A stretch of DNA of 7,226 nucleotides from Clostridium sp. CAG:451 (GTDB lineage Bacteria > Bacillota_I > Bacilli_A > RF39 > UBA660). Below are positions 1 through 5,998 of the stretch, in pieces. The number at the start of each line of letters is the position of its first letter. The first letter of the stretch is position 1. A program made the position numbers and the translations under genes. The stretch spans positions 1 through 7,226 of the forward strand of contig FR901060.1 in assembly GCA_000438295.1 (NCBI GenBank), given 5' to 3'. Below the pieces are notes generated by a model that saw nothing but the letters and a program-made list of their open reading frames with translations, had not been told where the DNA came from and ran no database searches.

Positions 1-918
1 AGTGCAACAGATGCTCAAAAGAAAGAGATGTGGACATTCACACATGAAGCAACAGAGCAAACAACAGCACTAACAGATTATCGTTATATAGGAGCTGACC
101 CTAATAACTACGTAAAATTTAATGATGAGTTATGGCGAATAATAGGAGTCTTTGATACAGATGATGGAACAGGAAAGGTAGAAAAAAGACTAAAGATAAT
201 AAGAAATGAATCAATAGGAAGTTATTCATGGGATAACAAAGATACTACAACAGGAGCAGAAACTGCTTGGGGAAAGAATGAATGGACAGATGCAAGACTA
301 AATTATTTATTAAATCCAGGACATGAAAGTGAAACAACAGGAGGAAGTTTATATTGGAATAGAGGAGCAGGAAACTGTTACTATGGAAAAAATAATGCAA
401 CAACAGCATGTGATTTTACAACAACGGGATTAACCGAGAAATCCAAAGCAATGATAGGAGATGCCAAGTGGTACCTAGGAGGAAGTAGCACAGATGACGA
501 TGTAACAGCACCAATGTTTTACACAAGAGAAAGAGGAACAGGAGTATATAGTGGAAGAAGTACAAGTTGGACAGGAAAAGTAGGATTAATGTATCTAAGT
601 GATTATGGATATGCCACAAGTGGAGGAGCAACAACAAATAGGGCCAGTTGTTTAGTAAAAGAAATACGTAGTTGGTATGATAGTTCAGTAAGTGATTGTA
701 AAAATAACGATTGGATGTATAACTCAAGCATATGGCAATGGACAATTAGCCCGAGTGCCAATTATTCTCATGGGGTTTTCATTGTCGAGAGAAGTAGCTC
801 TGTCGGCGGCAATGATGCTTTTGCTAATAGCACGACTCGGCCAGTCGTACATCTAAACTCGGCAATTAAGGTGATAACAGGATCAGGAACGAAAGAATCA
901 CCATACATCTTGGGATAG
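1..918 (+). CDS. Surface-type protein with C-type-lectin-like variable C-terminus (5' truncated)
   Basis: The frame is open from the first base, giving 305 residues. The first Met codon (28) has no ribosome binding site, so the true start, and any signal or pilin-like leader, lies upstream of the window. The protein is rich in Gly, Ser, Thr and Trp. Segments run in order: NYVKFNDELWRIIGVF (codons near 106-153), KIIRNESIGSYSW, LMYLSDYGYA (near 586-615), WQWTISPS (733-756), and TRPVVHLNS ahead of a GSGTKESPYILG tail. This order recalls Firmicutes surface domains of the DUF6273 or C-type-lectin kind; that assignment is from memory of the family and is not proven. Four Cys (codons at 376, 409, 649, 697) form two close pairs and could make disulfides, as expected outside the cell. 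All 25 Gly codons before 750 are gga, unlike the downstream operon. Ligand and function are unknown. Confidence 0.8.
   Translation, partial: SATDAQKKEMWTFTHEATEQTTALTDYRYIGADPNNYVKFNDELWRIIGVFDTDDGTGKVEKRLKIIRNESIGSYSWDNKDTTTGAETAWGKNEWTDARLNYLLNPGHESETTGGSLYWNRGAGNCYYGKNNATTACDFTTTGLTEKSKAMIGDAKWYLGGSSTDDDVTAPMFYTRERGTGVYSGRSTSWTGKVGLMYLSDYGYATSGGATTNRASCLVKEIRSWYDSSVSDCKNNDWMYNSSIWQWTISPSANYSHGVFIVERSSSVGGNDAFANSTTRPVVHLNSAIKVITGSGTKESPYILG
751..861 (+). other. Putative DGR-type variable region at the 3' end of the surface gene
   Basis: G+C over 751-850 is 50 of 100 bases, against 37 of 100 for 241-340 in the same gene. Of the 26 codons at 754-831, 23 end in C or T (the exceptions are ggg, gag, aga), while the rest of the gene strongly prefers A-ending codons. 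The three Gly codons here are ggg, ggc, ggc, whereas all 25 upstream and the three downstream are gga. Runs of NNY codons encoding varied small, polar and aromatic residues are what adenine mutagenesis of AAY codons in a DGR template would leave. The position also fits: it lies between a conserved WTISP and RPVV, near the C-terminus of a lectin-like fold. No template repeat or reverse transcriptase is in the window, so a gene-conversion cassette is an alternative. The borders are approximate. Confidence 0.5.
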
Positions 919-930
919 AAAAGGGAGGTA

Positions 931-972
931 GTAGACCCGCCCCTGATGGGCGACGTCCAGTCGGGGTGGACG
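931..972 (+). other. GC-rich tandem-hairpin element downstream of the variable region
   Basis: Bases 931-970 are 28 of 40 G+C in otherwise AT-rich DNA. Two hairpins can be read directly: GCCC (939-942) with GGGC (948-951) around a 5-base loop, and CGTCCA (954-959) with TGGACG (967-972) around a 7-base loop. CCCC at 940-943 could also pair with GGGG at 963-966, giving an alternative fold or pseudoknot. A run of A, not T, follows, so it is not a forward terminator. Known DGR targets often carry a GC-rich inverted repeat shortly after the variable region that stimulates homing, and this could be one. A structured RNA or recombination site are alternatives. Confidence 0.5.
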
Positions 973-1029
973 AAAAAAACAGGATGAAAAAAACAAACAA
1001 AATGATATATATAAATGTTAATTTAGAAG

Positions 1030-1057
1030 GTCATAAGATGTGTGTTATGACTTTTTT
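1030..1057 (+). terminator. Rho-independent terminator of the surface gene
   Basis: GTCATAA (1030-1036) pairs perfectly with TTATGAC (1045-1051) across an 8-base loop. Six T follow at 1052-1057. Upstream bases 1027-1029 (AAG) can extend the stem into the T run. It separates the surface gene from the operon that starts at 1143. Confidence 0.75.
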
Positions 1058-1091
1058 CTATTTATCCCGTATCTTTTTTCTTGCTTAATCC

Positions 1092-1120
1092 TTTATTTTT
1101 ACCTGATTATTTAGTATAAT
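1092..1120 (+). promoter_or_regulatory. Promoter of the metallopeptidase-to-recombinase operon
   Basis: There is a perfect TATAAT -10 box at 1115-1120. At 17-base spacing the -35 position holds only a weak TTTATT (1092-1097). Transcription would start near 1127, giving a leader of about 16 bases before the ATG at 1143. The -10 box overlaps the upstream in-frame ATG at 1119, which therefore cannot be on this transcript. Confidence 0.65.
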
Positions 1121-1129
1121 GGTGGCAGA

Positions 1130-1140
1130 TGGTGGTGATT
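1130..1140 (+). promoter_or_regulatory. Ribosome binding site that sets the start at 1143
   Basis: TGGTGGTGATT matches the 16S-complementary AGGAGGTGATC at 8 of 11 positions and lies two bases before the ATG at 1143. The in-frame ATG at 1119 has no such site and overlaps the -10 box. Confidence 0.7.
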
Positions 1141-1142
1141 GC

Positions 1143-1781
1143 ATGGAGTTTAATTATAATGATAAGACTTACGATATAATAGTACTTAAGAAAAGAACCA
1201 CTAAGAATTTGTATATTAAAGTTAAGGAAGATTTAAAAATATACATTACCTGTAATATATTAACTAGCGATAAAGAAATTAAAAGAATAATTGATAGTAA
1301 TAAAAAAAGTATTGAAAGAATGATAGATAGAACTACTAGGATAGAAGAGAAAAAGAAAGACTTTTATTATTTAGGAAAGAAGTATGATATAGTATACACT
1401 AATATAGATGAGGTAAGACTAGGAGATAACAAGGTCTTTTTAAGTAGAAATATAGATATAGATAAATGGTTAAAGAAAGAAGCTTTGAGGATATTTAGTG
1501 AACACTTAAATGACTGTTATCAAAACTTTACCAGAAGTATACCAGAACCAAGTTTACGTATTAGAAAGATGAAAACTAGATGGGGTGTTTGTAATACTAG
1601 GACTCATGTTATTACGTTAAACTTAGAACTTATTACTAAAGATATTAATTGTCTAGATTATGTTATATATCATGAACTTTCTCATTTAATAGAAGCGAAT
1701 CATTCTAAAAGATTCTGGTTGATAGTAGAAGAAAATTTTAAAGATTATAAAAAATATAGAGCATTGACAAATGATAGATAG
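1143..1781 (+). CDS. YgjP-type (DUF45) M48-like metallopeptidase
   Basis: A predicted zinc metallopeptidase of 212 residues. The N-terminal two thirds is a Lys-rich, mixed beta/alpha region. It is followed by the family signature RKMKTRWGVCN and then the zinc motif HELSH at residues 177-181 (ligands H177 and H181, general base E178). A further His in NHSKRFW (H187) is the likely third ligand. There is no signal peptide or membrane span, so it is probably cytoplasmic. The physiological substrate of this family is poorly defined. I chose the start at 1143 because it has a good ribosome binding site; the earlier in-frame ATG at 1119 overlaps the promoter -10 box and would add only eight unconserved-looking residues. 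It is the first gene of the operon, nine bases before the next. Confidence 0.9.
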   Translation: MEFNYNDKTYDIIVLKKRTTKNLYIKVKEDLKIYITCNILTSDKEIKRIIDSNKKSIERMIDRTTRIEEKKKDFYYLGKKYDIVYTNIDEVRLGDNKVFLSRNIDIDKWLKKEALRIFSEHLNDCYQNFTRSIPEPSLRIRKMKTRWGVCNTRTHVITLNLELITKDINCLDYVIYHELSHLIEANHSKRFWLIVEENFKDYKKYRALTNDR

Positions 1782-1790
1782 GAGTTATAT

Positions 1791-2531
1791 ATGGTAATTA
1801 CTAGTTTTGATAATGATAAAGTTAAATACTTAAAGAAGTTAAGTAAGAAGAAGTATCGAGATTTATATAATGAGTTTTTAGTAGAAGGACGTCATTTAGT
1901 AATAGAAGCTTATAAACATAATATGCTAAAAGAGATAATCCTTTGTGAGGGAGAGGTTACTCCTTTTGATGTACCTTATACAGTAGTTAGTTATGAAGTA
2001 ATGAAAAAGATAAGTGAAGTGGAAACTCCTCAGAAGATAATGGGACTATGTAAAAAACTTGATGACACAACTATTGGTAGTAGAATATTATTACTAGATG
2101 AGATACAAGATCCTGGTAATATGGGTACTATTATTAGAAGTGCTGTAGCTTTTGATATAGATACAATCATACTATCTAAAAACTGTGTTGATTTATATAA
2201 TCCTAAAGTAGTAAGGTCTACTCAAGGAATGCTTTTTCATATCCCAATTCTTATCTATGACTTTGATGAATTATTACCAATGCTTAAAGAATTAAAAATA
2301 CCTATTTATGCAACTAGAGTAGAGTATGGAACCGATGTATCAACACTAAAAGAAGATGAAAAGAAACGTTTTGCTCTATTAATGGGGAATGAAGGTAATG
2401 GTGTTCATCCAGAGTACTTAGAACTTAGTGATAAAAATTTATATATACCAATGAGTAATGAGGTTGAAAGTTTAAATGTTGCTATAGCTACTTCTATTTT
2501 ACTATATGAATTGAGGAATAAAGATGAATAA
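1791..2531 (+). CDS. TrmH/SpoU-family RNA 2'-O-ribose methyltransferase
   Basis: A SAM-dependent methyltransferase of 246 residues that methylates ribose 2'-OH in rRNA or tRNA. The N-terminal part has the substrate-binding domain signature EFLVEGRHLVIEA (residues 28-40). The SPOUT trefoil-knot domain follows with all three family motifs: DPGNMGTIIRSA (107-118, with the conserved N110 and R116), LMGNEGNGV (197-205) and IPM...ESLNVAIA (219-233). It most resembles the B. subtilis YsgA or RlmB-like group, but the exact target nucleotide cannot be told from sequence alone. An AGGAG site overlaps the stop of the preceding gene (tag at 1779-1781). It overlaps rimM by eight bases, so the two are probably translationally coupled. 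Confidence 0.92.
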   Translation: MVITSFDNDKVKYLKKLSKKKYRDLYNEFLVEGRHLVIEAYKHNMLKEIILCEGEVTPFDVPYTVVSYEVMKKISEVETPQKIMGLCKKLDDTTIGSRILLLDEIQDPGNMGTIIRSAVAFDIDTIILSKNCVDLYNPKVVRSTQGMLFHIPILIYDFDELLPMLKELKIPIYATRVEYGTDVSTLKEDEKKRFALLMGNEGNGVHPEYLELSDKNLYIPMSNEVESLNVAIATSILLYELRNKDE

Positions 2532-2994
2532 ATTATATATCGGTACAGTAGTTTCTACTCATGGAATAAAAGGAGAAATAAGAATAATATCTAAACTAGA
2601 TGAATCTTTAAAAAAGAAGATATTTAAAATAGATAATACCTTGTTAATAGATGATATAGAATATAAGATAAAAAGCTATAGAAGACATAAAAATTATGAT
2701 ATGGTTTTGTTTTTAGGCTTTAATAACATCAATGAGGTGTTATTCTTAATGAAGAAAAAGGTATATATAGATAGTAGTTATCTAAAATTAACTGAAATAG
2801 AAGACTTTAATATTTACTATAAAGAGTATAAAGTTAATGGAAATGGTAAGGTTTTATCAATAGATGAGACTGGTAATAACTATAAAATAATAAGATTACT
2901 AATAAATAATAAGGAAGTTTTAGTTCCCTATAATGAACACTTTATAAAGAAGATAGATAGTAATAAAAAAACAATAGAAATAGAATTACTTTAG
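2524..2994 (+). CDS. rimM: Ribosome maturation factor RimM
   Basis: RimM binds ribosomal protein S19 and helps mature the 30S head and process 16S rRNA. The N-terminal domain opens with the hallmark IGTVVSTHGIKGEIRI (residues 6-21). The C-terminal PRC-barrel domain is recognisable from GKVLSID (108-114) and VLVPYNEHFIKKID (132-145). At 156 residues it is a little short for the family, with reduced middle loops. A GAGG site at 2513-2516 lies inside the methyltransferase gene, and the start overlaps that gene by eight bases. trmD follows directly, the classical rimM-trmD pairing, which supports the call. Confidence 0.95.
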   Translation: MNKLYIGTVVSTHGIKGEIRIISKLDESLKKKIFKIDNTLLIDDIEYKIKSYRRHKNYDMVLFLGFNNINEVLFLMKKKVYIDSSYLKLTEIEDFNIYYKEYKVNGNGKVLSIDETGNNYKIIRLLINNKEVLVPYNEHFIKKIDSNKKTIEIELL

Positions 2995-3000
2995 GGGTGA
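2993..3000 (+). promoter_or_regulatory. Ribosome binding site that sets the trmD start
   Basis: AGGGGTGA begins inside the rimM stop codon and ends five bases before the ATG at 3006. GTG 2997 and ATG 3000 lie in the same frame but inside this site, so they are not likely starts. Confidence 0.7.
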
Positions 3001-3005
3001 TGGTC

Positions 3006-3692
3006 ATGAAAATAGATGTTTTAACTTTATTTCCAGAGATGTTTACTGGTGTTATTTCATCATCAATTATTAAAAGAGCGATAGATGATAACAAGATAGA
3101 AATTAATTTGCATAACTTTAGAGATTATTCTAAAGATATACACCATAAAGTAGATGATACTCCTTATGGGGGAGGATGTGGCATGATACTTACTTGTCAA
3201 CCTATCTTTGACTGTGTTAATGATTTAAAAGATGATGAATGTACTGTTATTTTATTAACTCCTGATGGTACACCTTATAAACAAGAGCTAGCTAATAATT
3301 TAGTAAAGTTAAAACATCTAATAATTATTTGTGGTCACTACGAAGGATTTGACGATAGAATAAGAAGTATTTGTGATATGGAGATATCAATTGGTGACTA
3401 TGTCTTAACTGGTGGTGAGATACCTGCTATGGTCTTAATTGATTCAGTTACTAGACTAATAGATGGGGTTATTAATAAAGAAAGTTATCAAAATGATTCA
3501 TTTTATAATGGACTACTTGATTATCCCCAGTATACTAAACCAAGAGAATATAATGGACTTAAAGTACCAGATGTGTTGTTATCAGGTAATCACAAAGAAA
3601 TAGAAAAGTACCGAATGGAAGCAGCTTTAGAAAAGACTAGGACTAGAAGGTGCGACTTATTAAAGGAGGATGTTAGTGATGGAAACTTATAA
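3006..3692 (+). CDS. trmD: tRNA (guanine-N1)-methyltransferase TrmD
   Basis: TrmD transfers a methyl group from SAM to N1 of G37 next to the tRNA anticodon and prevents +1 frameshifting. The 228-residue protein starts with the canonical MKIDVLTLFPEMF. It carries PYGGGCGM (53-60), CGHYEGFDDRI (109-119) and the SAM-binding trefoil-knot motif GDYVLTGGE (130-138). LLDYPQYTKP (170-179) contains D172, which matches the family's catalytic Asp. Length is near the usual ~240. I chose 3006 over in-frame GTG 2997 and ATG 3000 because those lie within the ribosome binding site. The 3' end overlaps the next gene by 14 bases. rplS, its usual downstream neighbour, is absent here. Confidence 0.97.
   Translation: MKIDVLTLFPEMFTGVISSSIIKRAIDDNKIEINLHNFRDYSKDIHHKVDDTPYGGGCGMILTCQPIFDCVNDLKDDECTVILLTPDGTPYKQELANNLVKLKHLIIICGHYEGFDDRIRSICDMEISIGDYVLTGGEIPAMVLIDSVTRLIDGVINKESYQNDSFYNGLLDYPQYTKPREYNGLKVPDVLLSGNHKEIEKYRMEAALEKTRTRRCDLLKEDVSDGNL
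3662..3669 (+). promoter_or_regulatory. Ribosome binding site inside trmD for the following gene
   Basis: AAAGGAGG is a near-perfect site. The ATG at 3670 abuts it with no spacer, while ATG 3679 is nine bases away and GTG 3676 six. This favours 3679, or 3676, as the start. Confidence 0.7.
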
Positions 3693-4092
3693 GTGTATGG
3701 AAAAAAGTTATTCCTATGATGGTAAACTAACTCTTGATAAGTCTATAACTATTAGTTATACTAAAGAGAAATCAAATATTCATGTAGTTGATTATATAAT
3801 TAAAAAAGAAATAACAAAAAGACAATTAGTCAAAAGATATGAAAAATTAATTAAGCTTTTAACATTTTATTTAGCTAATGATGATGGTTCAGGTGTGGCT
3901 TATCAAGAAGCTTTAAATGAGATAACTAGATATAGAGAAATAATTAGAAATAAATATCGTAAATTTATTAAAGAAACTAATATAGAGAAAATAGAAAATG
4001 AACTAGCTAAGTATGAAACTTTAATTAAAAGAAAGTTAATGTATTTAGAAAAAGAGAATACCGAGATTAAAGAAAGCAGGAGGAGTAAGTAA
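3679..4092 (+). CDS. Unrecognised helical protein between trmD and tgt
   Basis: I do not recognise this 137-residue protein. It is very rich in Lys, Glu, Ile and Tyr. Residues 1-45 look like short beta strands (YSYDGKLTLDKSITISYT). From about residue 46 it appears almost wholly helical, and the 104-128 stretch (IEKIENELAKYETLIKRKL) has coiled-coil-like heptad character. The tail is basic (ESRRSK). An invariant-looking turn, NDDGSGVAYQEALNE (67-81), interrupts the helices. There is no signal peptide or membrane span. It overlaps trmD by 14 bases, and its taa stop shares one base with the tgt ATG, so it is co-translated with two tRNA-modification enzymes. A supporting role near RNA or ribosomes is only a guess from position. 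Confidence 0.8.
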   Translation: METYKCMEKSYSYDGKLTLDKSITISYTKEKSNIHVVDYIIKKEITKRQLVKRYEKLIKLLTFYLANDDGSGVAYQEALNEITRYREIIRNKYRKFIKETNIEKIENELAKYETLIKRKLMYLEKENTEIKESRRSK

Positions 4093-5213
4093 TGGGAAAG
4101 ATTAAATATCATTTAGAAAAGAAAGAAAAAGATACAAAGGCAAGACTTGGTAAGTTAGAAACTAATTATGGAACTTATGATACACCGATGTTTATGCCAG
4201 TTGGAACAAGAGCAACAGTTAAAGGACTTACTCCAGAAGAAGTTAAAGACTGCCATAGTGGAATTATCCTTGCTAATACTTATCACTTATGGTTAAGACC
4301 TGGTGAAGATATAGTAGCAAAAGCTGGGGGATTACATAAGTTTATGAATTATGATGGACCAATACTTACTGATTGTGGTGGTTTTCAGGTCTTTTCTCTT
4401 GTTAAAAATAAAGAGAAGAATATCTTAGAAGAAGGAGTTAAGTTTAAGAGTCATTTAGATGGAAGTGAATTATTCTTAACACCTGAAAAATCAATTGAAA
4501 TTCAAAACAAACTAGATAGTGATATTGCTATGAGCTTTGATGAGTGTCCACCTTATCCTGTTAGTTATGATTATATGAAAAAGTCTATTTTAAGAACACT
4601 TAGATGGGCTGAACGTGGAAAGAAAGTTCATAATAACCCTAACCAGTCTTTATTTGGGATTGTTCAAGGAGGAGAATTTACTGATCTTAGAGAACTAAGT
4701 TGTAAGGAAACAGTTAAGATGGATTTCGATGGTTATAGTATTGGTGGTACTAGTGTAGGTGAGAGTAAACCTGTTATGTATAAGATGATTGAAGATGGTG
4801 TTAGATACTTACCAGAAGATAAAGTAAGATATTTAATGGGAGTAGGAGATCCAATCGATATTATTGAAGGAGTTATCAGAGGAATTGATATCTTTGACTG
4901 TGTTTTACCAACTAGAATAGCAAGACATGGTCAAGCTTTTACAAGAAGTGGTAAGATAACTTTAAAGAATGCTAAATACAAAGAAGACTTTACACCAATC
5001 GAAGAGACTTGCGATTGCTATGCTTGTAAGAATTATACAAAAGCTTATATTAGACACTTAATCACTTGTGATGAGATGTTAGGAGGAAGACTATTATCTA
5101 TTCATAACATTAGATTCTTAATAAAATTAACAGAAGAGTTAAGAGAAGCGATAAAAGAAGATAGACTATTAGAATACCGTGATGAATTCATAAATAAATA
5201 TCAAGGGATGTGA
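4092..5213 (+). CDS. tgt: tRNA-guanine transglycosylase Tgt
   Basis: Tgt exchanges G34 in the anticodon of Asp, Asn, His and Tyr tRNAs for the queuosine precursor preQ1. The 373-residue protein is full length. TDCGGFQVFS (93-102) holds the base-recognition/catalytic Asp D94; FDECPPYP (149-156), GIVQGG (189-194) and IFDCVLPTRIARHG (267-280) follow, with D269 as the expected nucleophile. The zinc site is C307, C309, C312 and H338, with the same 31-residue span as the Zymomonas enzyme. GGTSVGE (218-224) has Val at the position linked to bacterial preQ1 preference. A strong AGGAGGAG (4078-4085) lies in the preceding gene, and stop and start overlap as TAATG. Queuosine synthesis genes are not in the window, so the base may be made elsewhere or salvaged. 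It ends with the only TGA stop among the genes here. Confidence 0.97.
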   Translation: MGKIKYHLEKKEKDTKARLGKLETNYGTYDTPMFMPVGTRATVKGLTPEEVKDCHSGIILANTYHLWLRPGEDIVAKAGGLHKFMNYDGPILTDCGGFQVFSLVKNKEKNILEEGVKFKSHLDGSELFLTPEKSIEIQNKLDSDIAMSFDECPPYPVSYDYMKKSILRTLRWAERGKKVHNNPNQSLFGIVQGGEFTDLRELSCKETVKMDFDGYSIGGTSVGESKPVMYKMIEDGVRYLPEDKVRYLMGVGDPIDIIEGVIRGIDIFDCVLPTRIARHGQAFTRSGKITLKNAKYKEDFTPIEETCDCYACKNYTKAYIRHLITCDEMLGGRLLSIHNIRFLIKLTEELREAIKEDRLLEYRDEFINKYQGM

Positions 5214-5218
5214 GTTTA

Positions 5219-5998
5219 ATGGCTAAAAAGTATGAATTAATTGGTTGCTATTATAACAAGTATGCCAAAAATAAATATCAAAATGAACAAGTTATTAAAA
5301 TAGATGGAGTTAAACTTGATAGTTTAGAGTCTATTGATAGATTTACTTCCATGTATACTTATCAGTATTTTACTGATATGCTAGGTAATATTTATCCTGA
5401 TAAAAATATGTTTTCAATAAGAGTTAGTGATTCTAAAAGTGATAAGAATTATTTTTTAAAGACTATTTATGATGATAGAGAATTAAATAGAGTTTTAGGA
5501 ATGACTACTAAGAAAACGATAGATACAGCAACTGGTAAGAGAACAGTTAGTTTAGTACCATTGAGAGAAAAAATAGTCTATCAGACATTTGCTCCTATTA
5601 AAGAGGCTTTGGTTAATAAAGATTATGATGAAGTTTCCTCTCTTATTTATACTAGAAGTGATTACATGTTTAAATTAGAAAGATTTTGTAAGACTAGTTA
5701 TGATGAAGGAGAAGCTGATAATGATTTAGCATCATTAGAAAAAGAGTTTTGTGATTATCCGGTTTTTCGTGATGCTTATTTACCAAGAATTAAGAAAAAA
5801 GTCGATAATTTGGTAATTAAGACTAATAAGAAGCCAGTCTTTACTAGCAATATAACAGTTAATAAAGAAGCTCAGTTTACTGAACAATTAGTAAGATTCA
5901 ATCAAGAAGAAAAAGAAGAGTTTTTATATGAAGCTGAATACGAGAAGGCATATGGTGATAATGCTCCTTATCAAGAAGGTAGTAAATGGAAAATTTAG
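5219..5998 (+). CDS. Unrecognised cytoplasmic protein between tgt and the recombinase
   Basis: I do not recognise this 259-residue protein. It has no signal peptide, no membrane span and no catalytic motif I can name. It is charged and Tyr-rich. The N-terminal half looks mixed alpha/beta (YELIGCYYNKY, MFSIRVSDS). A middle part is probably helical (LREKIVYQTFAPIKEAL, 115-131), then an acidic stretch DEGEADNDLASLEKEF (162-177), and a polar, Glu-rich C-terminal tail likely to be partly disordered. The three Cys do not form a metal-site pattern. Start: ATG 5219 lies ten bases after AAGGGA (5203-5208); an in-frame GTG at 5210 is less likely because it is only one base from that site. It overlaps the recombinase gene by 13 bases. 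Operon membership argues it is real, but gives no function. Confidence 0.78.
   Translation: MAKKYELIGCYYNKYAKNKYQNEQVIKIDGVKLDSLESIDRFTSMYTYQYFTDMLGNIYPDKNMFSIRVSDSKSDKNYFLKTIYDDRELNRVLGMTTKKTIDTATGKRTVSLVPLREKIVYQTFAPIKEALVNKDYDEVSSLIYTRSDYMFKLERFCKTSYDEGEADNDLASLEKEFCDYPVFRDAYLPRIKKKVDNLVIKTNKKPVFTSNITVNKEAQFTEQLVRFNQEEKEEFLYEAEYEKAYGDNAPYQEGSKWKI

Noticed and set aside
416..745. Minus-strand open frame of 109 codons inside the surface gene
   Set aside because: It is a Leu/Tyr/His-rich mirror of the biased plus-strand codons, has no ribosome binding site, and lies antisense to a clear protein.
954..980. CGTCCA/TGGACG hairpin as a rho-independent terminator
   Set aside because: It is followed by A rather than T on the plus strand; the better terminator is at 1030-1057.
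946..987. 13-codon frame through the GC-rich hairpins, after an AGGGAGG at 922-928
   Set aside because: The ribosome-binding-like sequence is about 17 bases from the ATG and the peptide is very short; structure explains the sequence better.
1060..1079. TCCCGTA-plus-T-run motif shared with 7024-7045
   Set aside because: Only about seven bases are shared, and T runs are common in this AT-rich DNA; too short to call a repeat.
984..1088. Short plus-strand frame beginning MKKTNK, 34 codons, possibly the start of another surface or pilin-like gene
   Set aside because: It runs through the terminator at 1030-1057, lacks a properly spaced ribosome binding site, and its later residues look random.
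1119..1142. Upstream in-frame ATG as the metallopeptidase start
   Set aside because: It overlaps the TATAAT box and has no ribosome binding site; ATG 1143 has one.
3903..4112. Minus-strand open frame of 69 codons
   Set aside because: It is antisense to the 3679-4092 gene and the start of tgt. Its hydrophobic look comes from reversing Lys/Glu/Ile-rich AT codons.
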